From: Methanobacteriota archaeon
Lineage (GTDB): Archaea; Hydrothermarchaeota; Hydrothermarchaeia; Hydrothermarchaeales; SZUA-236
NCBI GenBank assembly: GCA_003230355.1
Contig: QIDD01000011.1
Location: 1 to 11,272 of the forward strand
Direction: 5' to 3'
DNA length: 11,272 nt
The notes under the pieces were generated by a model. It made no database searches. It was given only the letters and a program-made list of their open reading frames with translations, and was not told the DNA's origin. Positions 6,390 through 11,272 of this stretch are shown here, in pieces. The position numbers and the translations under genes were made by a program. Each line of letters starts with the position of its first letter. Position 1 is the stretch's first letter.

Positions 6390-6729
6390 CACTACGCTGC
6401 CTATATTTTTCTATTCCTAAACCAAGAACTGCTCCAATAAAGCTTCCAATTAGGATTACAGTTCCAAAAAACAAAATAACAAGGAAGAAGAGGCTCAGTA
6501 AACCTTGGTCGGGAGGTGGTTTATCTATTAGGAAATCGGTTAACAATCTTCCAGTAATAAGTGATGGTAAATATAAAATTTTAAAGACTATATTCATCTC
6601 AGAGAATATCATCCAATAATCCTCTGTGGTAAATGCCAAATATATGCTAATAAAGTTATTTAATAACCCCCACAACCCTCCAGCCATCGCTCCTTTCTCC
6701 CACGCCCTCATGGTTTCCAGCACTCCCAT
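6382..6729 (-). CDS. Small hydrophobic membrane protein, unknown family (paralogue of the protein at 1485-1985)
   Basis: The 115-residue protein is unrecognised. Near its N-terminus AWEKGAMAGGLWGLL (9-23) closely matches SWEKVSIIGGIWGLI (56-70) of the membrane protein at 1485-1985, so both belong to one family. Hydrophobic stretches lie near 14-33, 45-60 and 74-105, the last long enough for two spans. The tail is short and basic (EKYRQRSVK). Starts at ATG 6729 and ATG 6711 (MRAWEKGA, equal to the paralogue's N-terminus MKAWKKGA) are both possible. A TATA element 28 bases above 6729 favours the longer form. The gene begins 32 bases after the pheT stop and may also be read from pheT. It is AT-rich, about 28% G+C at 6601-6660, unlike pheT. 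Its last 8 bases overlap the convergent iron-sulfur gene. Its function is unknown. Confidence 0.78.
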   Translation of the reverse strand: MGVLETMRAWEKGAMAGGLWGLLNNFISIYLAFTTEDYWMIFSEMNIVFKILYLPSLITGRLLTDFLIDKPPPDQGLLSLFFLVILFFGTVILIGSFIGAVLGLGIEKYRQRSVK

Positions 6730-6751
6730 CAGATTACTTTAATTGGTGAAT

Positions 6752-6763
6752 TGTTATAAATTT
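6752..6763 (-). promoter_or_regulatory. Candidate TATA box of the small membrane protein gene after pheT
   Basis: AAATTTATAAC on the minus strand straddles the pheT stop codon and is centred about 28 bases before ATG 6729. This would allow leaderless transcription independent of pheT. Confidence 0.4.
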
Positions 6764-8390
6764 ATTTGAGGATGATTTCCAGCGCAACCGCCGGATATTC
6801 GAGTTCGAAGTTTGTTAGAACCTGTGGGTGCAGCTCGCCGAAATATCCGACTCCCTCTACTTGAGCGCAGCGTCCGGGTATGAAGCTGGGATGCTCCAAA
6901 GGTTCAATTTCACCATAGATTTCGAGGTCACGCAGCACAGCGTTAAACACTGATTTAATCTCTGAAAAGTTCGCTTTAGCGTGGACGATGCACCCGGCGA
7001 GCCGCTTCTCACTTCTCGCGCTGGTCTCCTCATTGGGGTCAAGCTTGAGCACATCACCCGCCTCGAATATCTGCTGCGGCAGCTCACGATGCCGGTTGAT
7101 ATAAAGCACCTCAAGCAGGCTTGGCAGCAGATGGGTTCGGATAATTGTGTGTTCAATGCTTATCGGGTTTTGAACCTTTACCGCGCTGTCGCTTGTGCCC
7201 ATCCGCTCGTTATTCGCATCTTCGTTTGACAGCATAAGCGTCATCACCTCGGTGAAGCCAAGGCCGAGCATCGCCCTCCTCGCCTTTCGCACAATAGATT
7301 CCTCCGGCAGCCGTGCGCCCGTCGTCGAGAGAGATGGAAGCACAGTTTCAAACATGTCAAATCCATAGCCGATTGCAACATCCTCAACAAGGTCGATGTC
7401 ATGGAGTATGTCAGAGCGATAAGCTGGGACTGAGACTGTGAGCCCATCTCCATCTTCCACAGCACCGTAGCCCTTTTTTTCAAGACACACTTTCATCTCC
7501 CCTGGTGTGAGGCTGAGTCCAAGCATCATGTTTGTGTAGTCAACTGACAGCTTGCGCTGGACCGGACTGAGATCAGGTGTTTCCACGACCGCTTTAGGAT
7601 ATTTAACCTTCACCTTGGATAGCTTCCACTCATGCTCAGCGAAAGCAGCGGCGAGAATATTCATCGCGTATCGCACTGCTCTCGCGTCGGTTCCAGTCAT
7701 CTCTACAAAGATTTGTGTTGTGTCCACAGTGAGTTTCGTGAGTTCACCGTTTATTATCGGAGGCAGTGAAAGCACATCTGCCTTTGAATCCAGGATTACC
7801 GGGTATTTGTTAAAACAGTCGATAATCGGTGCATATTCTACGCCTTTCGGATGTTTTTTTAGTATTTCGCCAAGAGACATCTCCTGGCCTGGCATCCCCA
7901 AGGGTTCGAAGCGTATCTCCTCAGGAGCTGCTGCTCTGTATGTGTAGGGAGGTGTTATTTTTGATGAGTCATGCACGCCGATAGCAACTTTTTTACGATT
8001 TCTTCCAAGGGCCCAGTGCAGGTCTTCCTGCATTTCCATAAGTCCTTTGAGCATATCCTCATCAAGTCTAACATCTTTCACAACCAGGCACTCAATGTGT
8101 CCACGGATGGGAAGGATAGAGGTGTCCACTGTGAGTTCGGCGGCCGCTGGATTTAGGCTGTAAGTTTTCAGCCCAGGCGCGATTCCGAGAAAAGCCCTTA
8201 GCGCCCGCGCCGTCCCCTCAACTGAGAGCAGATCGGGCCTGTCCGGGAAGAACTCGACTGTAATCGTTTTTTCATCGGCAGATTCAACATCAGCGCCCAT
8301 CCTTGTAATCGAGGAGACAAGTCGTTCAACTCCTACCTCCTCGCCTATGAACACGTTTAATTCTTTTACAGAAAGCTCAATAACCGGCAT
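6762..8390 (-). CDS. pheT: Phenylalanyl-tRNA synthetase beta subunit, archaeal type
   Basis: The 542-residue protein is the non-catalytic beta chain of the cytoplasmic PheRS (alpha2beta2), which binds and positions tRNA-Phe and edits Tyr-tRNA-Phe. Recognisable parts, in order, are FFPDRPDLLSVEGTARALR (47-65), GRNRKKVAIGVHD (129-141) of the B3/B4 editing module, DTTQIFVEMTGTD (223-235), the B5 region with RSDILHDIDLVEDVAIGYG (325-343), and the catalytic-like class II core with IRTHLLPSLLEVL (417-429) and GYFGELHPQVL (515-525). The length is that of archaeal and eukaryotic PheT; bacterial PheT is near 800 residues with extra domains, so this gene supports an archaeal host. The start ATG 8390 has no ribosome-binding site and a short predicted leader from the TATA element at 8421-8430. 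pheS is not in the window, so the two subunits are encoded apart or pheS lies elsewhere. Confidence 0.97.
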   Translation of the reverse strand: MPVIELSVKELNVFIGEEVGVERLVSSITRMGADVESADEKTITVEFFPDRPDLLSVEGTARALRAFLGIAPGLKTYSLNPAAAELTVDTSILPIRGHIECLVVKDVRLDEDMLKGLMEMQEDLHWALGRNRKKVAIGVHDSSKITPPYTYRAAAPEEIRFEPLGMPGQEMSLGEILKKHPKGVEYAPIIDCFNKYPVILDSKADVLSLPPIINGELTKLTVDTTQIFVEMTGTDARAVRYAMNILAAAFAEHEWKLSKVKVKYPKAVVETPDLSPVQRKLSVDYTNMMLGLSLTPGEMKVCLEKKGYGAVEDGDGLTVSVPAYRSDILHDIDLVEDVAIGYGFDMFETVLPSLSTTGARLPEESIVRKARRAMLGLGFTEVMTLMLSNEDANNERMGTSDSAVKVQNPISIEHTIIRTHLLPSLLEVLYINRHRELPQQIFEAGDVLKLDPNEETSARSEKRLAGCIVHAKANFSEIKSVFNAVLRDLEIYGEIEPLEHPSFIPGRCAQVEGVGYFGELHPQVLTNFELEYPAVALEIILK

Positions 8391-8420
8391 AGTCTATCAA
8401 GCCTTATTATCATAGGAGGG

Positions 8421-8430
8421 TATATAAAAA
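8421..8430. promoter_or_regulatory. TATA element shared by pheT (leftward) and the GalT-like gene (rightward)
   Basis: TATATAAAAA is the only strong TATA element in the 80-base divergent gap. Leftward it reads TTTTTATATA after GGGAA (a BRE-like stretch) and predicts a start about 10 bases before pheT. Rightward it predicts a start near 8450, about 20 bases before the GalT-like ATG and upstream of its ribosome-binding site. Confidence 0.55.
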
Positions 8431-8459
8431 TTCCCGGCAGATTGATATTCAATGAAAAC

Positions 8460-8464
8460 GAGGT
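8460..8464 (+). promoter_or_regulatory. Ribosome-binding site of the GalT-like gene
   Basis: GAGGT lies 6 bases before ATG 8471 and supports that start. Confidence 0.55.
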
Positions 8465-8470
8465 TTATCC

Positions 8471-9508
8471 ATGTTTGAAAAGGTCTATGAAAAGACGCGG
8501 TTTCATTCGCCTCTCAAGGGATTCGAACTAGACGAGCAGGATATTGAATATCGAAAAGACCCGCTCACGGGCAAGTGGTCACGAGTAAATATTCAGAGGT
8601 CCCAGCGGGTGAAACAGGGTGAAGGGGATTTCGACTACACTGAGCTTATAAAAAGATCACGGAAAAACTGTTTTTTCTGCCCTGAAAACATTGAAAGCAG
8701 CACGCCGAAATTCAGCTCTAATCTCCTCCCGAAGGGACGTATCACACGCGGCGAAACCCATGTGTTCCCCAATCTATTTCCCTTTGCCAGGCATCACGCT
8801 GTGGGAACAATTACTGAAAAACACTTTTTAAGGACCGGCGAATTCCTGCAAAGTCAGATAGAAGATACGATTCTCGCAAGCCTCGATTTCTGCCGAACCG
8901 TTTATGCTAAAGACCCAGCTGCCAAGTATGTCACATTTAACTGGAACCATCTCTTCCCCTCCGGCGCAAGCATACTTCACCCCCATGTTCAGATCACCCT
9001 GGACTCCCGCCCCACCTACATGACTGAAAAAGTGCTGATGGCAAGCAACGCCTACATGGAAAAAAACAACCGGAGCTATTGGTCGGACCTCGCTACTGAG
9101 GAGAAAAAACTTGGCAAGCGTTTCATAGCATCAAGTGCCGGAATAACTTATCTCGCAAGCTTTTCGCCCATCGGAAACAACGAAGTCCTCATCATATTCA
9201 ACGATAAAACCGCCTTCACAGAACTGGATACAAGTGATTCTGCAAACCTTTCAAAAGGGGTAATAAACATACTTAAAGGCTATGAAGAGCTGGGTGTTGA
9301 AAGCTTCAATCTCACAACTTATTCAGGGCCGATAGAAGGCAGCGCTTTTGGGATGAACCTGCATATGAGATTTGTGAGCCGCCCGCTGCCAAGGCCATAT
9401 TACACCTCTGACATAGGTTTTATGGAAGGTCTTCACTTTGAGCGGGTTGTGGAGACCCTGCCTGAAGATGTGGCCACGATTATGAAGAAACAATTCAAGT
9501 CAGATTGA
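8471..9508 (+). CDS. Galactose-1-phosphate uridylyltransferase-like protein (HIT superfamily)
   Basis: The 345-residue protein has the GalT layout. An N-terminal YRKDPLTGKWSRVNIQRSQR (27-46) corresponds to the RxDPLTGxW opening of GalT. CFFCPENI follows, with Cys67 and Cys70 in zinc-ligand positions, then FPNLFPF (99-105). SGASILHPHVQ (164-174) holds His172 as the expected nucleophile that carries the nucleotidyl group and His170 as a metal ligand. The C-terminal HIT-like half has NLTTYSGP and a FGMNLHMRFVSRPLPRPYY stretch. Such enzymes swap a nucleotide between a nucleotide sugar and a sugar-1-phosphate in the cytoplasm. Relatives include UDP-sugar and ADP-glucose phosphorylases, and the HPHVQ in place of the usual HPHGQ leaves the donor and sugar open. 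It is divergent from pheT, and no galK or galE is present beside it. It could supply or recycle UDP-sugars for the glycan genes at 1987-5841 (inference). Confidence 0.85.
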   Translation: MFEKVYEKTRFHSPLKGFELDEQDIEYRKDPLTGKWSRVNIQRSQRVKQGEGDFDYTELIKRSRKNCFFCPENIESSTPKFSSNLLPKGRITRGETHVFPNLFPFARHHAVGTITEKHFLRTGEFLQSQIEDTILASLDFCRTVYAKDPAAKYVTFNWNHLFPSGASILHPHVQITLDSRPTYMTEKVLMASNAYMEKNNRSYWSDLATEEKKLGKRFIASSAGITYLASFSPIGNNEVLIIFNDKTAFTELDTSDSANLSKGVINILKGYEELGVESFNLTTYSGPIEGSAFGMNLHMRFVSRPLPRPYYTSDIGFMEGLHFERVVETLPEDVATIMKKQFKSD

Positions 9509-9521
9509 GGGGGTCCCGCCT

Positions 9522-10151
9522 TTAGGTGACGGCTTTTTCAAGCTCTTTTATCGCTCCTGCAGGGTTGCTGCTCTTCATCACATAGCTTCCTGATGCGAAG
9601 ATAGTTGCACCCGCCAGTCGCGCCAAACGCGCGTTTTTTGGGTTCATCGCTCCATCCACTTCGAGGGGTATCCGGGCATTAACCTCTCTCAGCCGCCGGA
9701 TCTTCGCCAATGCTTCAGGGACAAAGGGCGCTCCATATCGGCCGGGCTCCACCGTCAGAATCAACACAGCGTCAATCTCGTTGAGATAGGGCAGAACAAC
9801 CTCAAGCCCGGTCTCAGGGTTGAGTGCCAGCGTCACACCAAGTCCCTGCTCTCTCGCAAGCTCGATTGCCCCGCCGATGTCCACTAATGCCTCCACCTGC
9901 ATAACCACAATATCCACTTTGCCTGCATTTTCTTCAATCCACCGGATCTGATCATTGACCATTAGATGCGCCTCATATTCAAAGGCTCCGGCTGGAACCT
10001 GAAAATCGAAGTCAAGCGAGCTGTTAGAAACAAACCGGCCATCCATCACATCAAGCATGACTCGCCGCGCCTTCCCCTTCACATTCTCCAGCATCTCGTC
10101 AAGCTCTCTCTGCGACTTCGCGATAACACCTGGGACGATCAGCGGCTTCAT
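9522..10151 (-). CDS. Ribulose-phosphate 3-epimerase-like TIM-barrel protein, altered metal site
   Basis: The 209-residue protein follows the ribulose-phosphate 3-epimerase barrel from end to end. VMLDVMDGRFVSN (31-43) equals the family's HxDVMDGxFVPN, followed by EAHLMV (60-65), VTLALNPET (106-114), LTVEPGRYGAPFVPEAL (132-148; the family has MTVxPGFGGQxFxP) and VDGAMNPKNA (165-174) with a final ASGSYV (186-191). The known enzyme interconverts ribulose 5-phosphate and xylulose 5-phosphate using a divalent metal held by His, Asp, His and Asp. Here Asp34, His62 and Asp166 remain but the first His is Met32, and the phosphate/flexible loop GGQ is changed. It may therefore act on another sugar phosphate or lack epimerase activity. 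The ATG 10151 lacks a ribosome-binding site and has a TATA element about 29 bases upstream, suggesting a leaderless single gene. It converges on the GalT-like gene with a 13-base gap. Confidence 0.82.
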   Translation of the reverse strand: MKPLIVPGVIAKSQRELDEMLENVKGKARRVMLDVMDGRFVSNSSLDFDFQVPAGAFEYEAHLMVNDQIRWIEENAGKVDIVVMQVEALVDIGGAIELAREQGLGVTLALNPETGLEVVLPYLNEIDAVLILTVEPGRYGAPFVPEALAKIRRLREVNARIPLEVDGAMNPKNARLARLAGATIFASGSYVMKSSNPAGAIKELEKAVT

Positions 10152-10175
10152 TTAGCTTTTAATTGCTGCTTCGCT

Positions 10176-10185
10176 GTTAATAAAC
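10176..10185 (-). promoter_or_regulatory. Candidate TATA box of the epimerase-like gene
   Basis: GTTTATTAAC on the minus strand is centred about 29 bases before ATG 10151, consistent with a leaderless transcript. Confidence 0.45.
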
Positions 10186-10206
10186 TTTACAGCTGATTAT
10201 GATATG

Positions 10207-10233
10207 GTAGAAAAACATAATGTAGAAAATAAC
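10207..10233 (-). terminator. Possible T-tract terminator after the CPBP protease gene
   Basis: Just beyond the stop at 10240 the minus strand has TTATTTTCTACATTATGTTTTTC, two T-runs in an AT-rich stretch with no clear hairpin. This is the kind of signal many archaeal genes end in, and it precedes the next gene's TATA box. Confidence 0.35.
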
Positions 10234-10239
10234 GAGATG

Positions 10240-10947
10240 TCAGTAAAAAAACCAGCTGTTCGTTGCAACCACATAAACTAACAGCAGAAGGTTCGCTACC
10301 GCGTGGGCGACGATGCAGGGGACGATGCTTTTTTTCCTGTAAAGAAGCAGGTTAAGAATGACTGCGGTGATAATGCCTGCAAGCCATCTGTAGTGTGAGA
10401 ATCCGAAGACAAGTGTGATAATCGCGAAGGATTCGAAGGTATATGTTCCAATCGGCACATCCTCCCATTTTGGACTGATGATGTAGCGTATGAAAAAAGA
10501 CCGCATCACAAGTTCTTCGATTACGGGTGCCACGAGCACTGAACCTATAAATCGCATGAGAATCAATAAAAGGGTGAGTGTGCCTTCAAAATCTGTTGGG
10601 TTGAAGTGCACGTCTGACGATGTAAACAATGGGTATCTGCCCTCTAACCCGATCCAAACTAAGAATATCGTCGTGCCGAGCACAAGCGCAGTAGGATCAA
10701 TTAGCAGCTTCTTATCTGCAAGCTCAGTAAATCGGTGCCTCACCTTCCAGAGCAGGAGCCCTACAACCACTGTTCGCAGAGTGTAACTGATGTAAATATG
10801 CAGTTCTTCGAGTCCGGGCAGGGCAAGGCTTACAATGCTCCCTGCAAACAGATAGACTGCAAAGGGCACCAGATACCTCCAGTAGCCTTCCATGGCAAAC
10901 ATTTGTTTCAAGGTATTTATCGATTTTTTCCAGCCAGCCATATTCAA
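10240..10947 (-). CDS. CPBP-family intramembrane protease, exosortase/archaeosortase-associated type
   Basis: The 235-residue protein has about seven or eight hydrophobic segments and the three CPBP (Abi/CAAX protease-like) motifs: Glu144-Glu145-x3-Arg149 (APVIEELVMRSFF), FGFSH with His185, and His215-x3-Asn219 (VAHAVANL). These residues form the active site of a membrane-embedded glutamate protease like Rce1. The N-terminal half (GYWRYLVPFAVYLF, YTLRTVVVGLLLWKVRHRF, and a FLVWIGLEGRYPLF stretch) resembles the CAAX-protease-related proteins encoded with PEP-CTERM exosortase and archaeosortase systems. This is a comparison from memory. No sortase or sorting-signal protein lies in the window. 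TTG 10947 is favoured as start by GGGGGAG at 10955-10961, 7 bases upstream; ATG 10941 would shorten it by two residues. Substrates are unknown. Processing of surface proteins or prenylated peptides is the likely role (inference). Confidence 0.85.
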   Translation of the reverse strand: MNMAGWKKSINTLKQMFAMEGYWRYLVPFAVYLFAGSIVSLALPGLEELHIYISYTLRTVVVGLLLWKVRHRFTELADKKLLIDPTALVLGTTIFLVWIGLEGRYPLFTSSDVHFNPTDFEGTLTLLLILMRFIGSVLVAPVIEELVMRSFFIRYIISPKWEDVPIGTYTFESFAIITLVFGFSHYRWLAGIITAVILNLLLYRKKSIVPCIVAHAVANLLLLVYVVATNSWFFY

Positions 10948-10954
10948 ACTTTTT

Positions 10955-10961
10955 CTCCCCC
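10955..10961 (-). promoter_or_regulatory. Ribosome-binding site favouring the TTG start of the CPBP protease
   Basis: GGGGGAG on the minus strand lies 7 bases before TTG 10947 and 13 bases before ATG 10941. The first is the normal spacing. Confidence 0.45.
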
Positions 10962-10964
10962 TGC

Positions 10965-10978
10965 ATTTATTAATAAAT
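10965..10978. promoter_or_regulatory. Palindromic TATA-like element upstream of the CPBP protease gene
   Basis: ATTTATTAATAAAT is a perfect 14-base palindrome about 25 bases from TTG 10947, so it can serve as the TATA box of that gene. The rightward direction has no gene on the plus strand. The rest of the 158-base gap up to 11105 shows nothing I can name. Confidence 0.45.
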
Positions 10979-11105
10979 ATGCGCTTTTCGATAAATCCGG
11001 CATATCTGAAATTGAGTCTGTGCAGGTGAAATTCCTGTTTAGCGCTGCAGTTGTATTATCAGATCATCTTCTTTAACCGCGGATTTGAGATTGAACTTTC
11101 ACCGA

Positions 11106-11228
11106 TTATCCTAAAAGCTCCATCTCTTCGCCGCAGCAGACAAGCACGCCTCCGCCCGCCTTAGTCGTGGTGACCTCGTTTCCGCAGATGTTGCACCTGT
11201 AGTGCTCGCCAACATTTTTTACTCCCAT
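11106..11228 (-). CDS. Desulforedoxin-like small iron protein (stand-alone)
   Basis: A 40-codon gene starts at ATG 11228, with AGGTGAT 3 bases ahead of it, and ends in TAA at 11106-11108. The product reads [20 protein letters not shown], then [20 protein letters not shown]. Cys12, Cys15, Cys31 and Cys32 (C-x2-C, then a Cys-Cys pair after a glycine run) are exactly the four ligands of the desulforedoxin centre, a single iron bound by four cysteines. The same fold forms the N-terminal domain of some desulfoferrodoxins (superoxide reductases), but here no superoxide-reductase domain follows, so it is not simply a 5' fragment: it ends in a proper stop. Desulforedoxins are small cytoplasmic electron carriers and usually homodimers; in anaerobes they are often tied to oxygen-stress defence. 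The upstream neighbour is outside the window, so operon partners are unknown. Confidence 0.85.
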   Translation of the reverse strand: MGVKNVGEHYRCNICGNEVTTTKAGGGVLVCCGEEMELLG

Positions 11229-11231
11229 TCT

Positions 11232-11238
11232 ATCACCT
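11232..11238 (-). promoter_or_regulatory. Ribosome-binding site of the desulforedoxin-like gene
   Basis: AGGTGAT on the minus strand lies 3 bases before ATG 11228 and matches the 16S tail well. It supports this very short gene being real. Confidence 0.6.
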
Positions 11239-11272
11239 ACCTTGGTTATAACTGCCCTTTTCTCTGGTCTTC

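Noticed and set aside
7244..7947. Frames overlapping pheT on both strands
   Set aside because: The pheT frame is continuous and carries the family motifs throughout; these have none.
10985..11105. Possible small RNA (box C/D-like ATGATCT and CTGA on the minus strand near 11055-11070, and ATCTGA/TCAGAT inverted 6-mers)
   Set aside because: The boxes match the consensus poorly and are wrongly spaced, and the 6-base inverted repeats are about 50 bases apart, so this is not better than chance.
1..11272. tRNA, rRNA, CRISPR array, insertion sequence, integrase or attachment site
   Set aside because: TTCGAA-type matches (near 202, 7904 and 8523) lack tRNA context or are in coding DNA; no regularly spaced repeats, transposase motifs or long terminal inverted repeats were seen.

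Overview
The window reads as archaeal, most likely a euryarchaeote (a methanogen- or ANME-like lineage is a guess, not shown). The evidence is the short 542-residue archaeal-type PheT, a MetRS N-terminus of the archaeal/eukaryotic VPHxGN kind, an archaeal/eukaryotic-type GlcNAc-1-phosphate transferase (NMLAGFNGLE), TATA boxes about 25-30 bases upstream of many starts, and GAGGTGA ribosome-binding sites inside operons. MetK is the exception, because it is of the bacterial type.

Layout. 1-149 (-) is the 5' end of metG, divergent from metK (274-1443, +) across a 124-base gap that holds a perfect palindromic TATA element. 1485-3851 (-) is a tightly coupled three-gene operon: GT4 sugar-phosphate transferase, DUF354 GT-B protein, small AT-rich membrane protein. 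Divergent from it, 3959-5841 (+) carries a Pol-beta-type nucleotidyltransferase and an AglD-like flippase-fold membrane protein. These two operons together look like a lipid-linked sugar or cell-surface glycan locus. 5922-6389 (+) encodes a three-cluster iron-sulfur protein that overlaps tail-to-tail with a second small AT-rich membrane protein (6382-6729, -). That one lies just behind pheT (6762-8390, -). pheT is divergent from a galactose-1-phosphate uridylyltransferase-like gene (8471-9508, +), again around one TATA element. Then come, all on the minus strand, a divergent ribulose-phosphate-3-epimerase-like gene (9522-10151), a CPBP intramembrane protease of the exosortase/archaeosortase-associated kind (10240-10947), and a 40-residue desulforedoxin-like protein (11106-11228).

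Themes. metG and metK draw on the same methionine pool and share a promoter region. The GT4, DUF354, flippase and GalT-like products all fit sugar-nucleotide and glycolipid metabolism, and the CPBP protease suggests surface-protein processing. Points to check are the bacterial MetK, two enzymes with altered active-site residues (Asp-His in the GT4 DD motif; Met for a metal-ligand His in the epimerase-like protein), and a pair of small membrane proteins sharing an undescribed W-E-K-x4-G-G-x-W-G-L signature. I saw no tRNA, rRNA, CRISPR array, insertion sequence or integrase. No stretch longer than about 160 bases lacks a gene.
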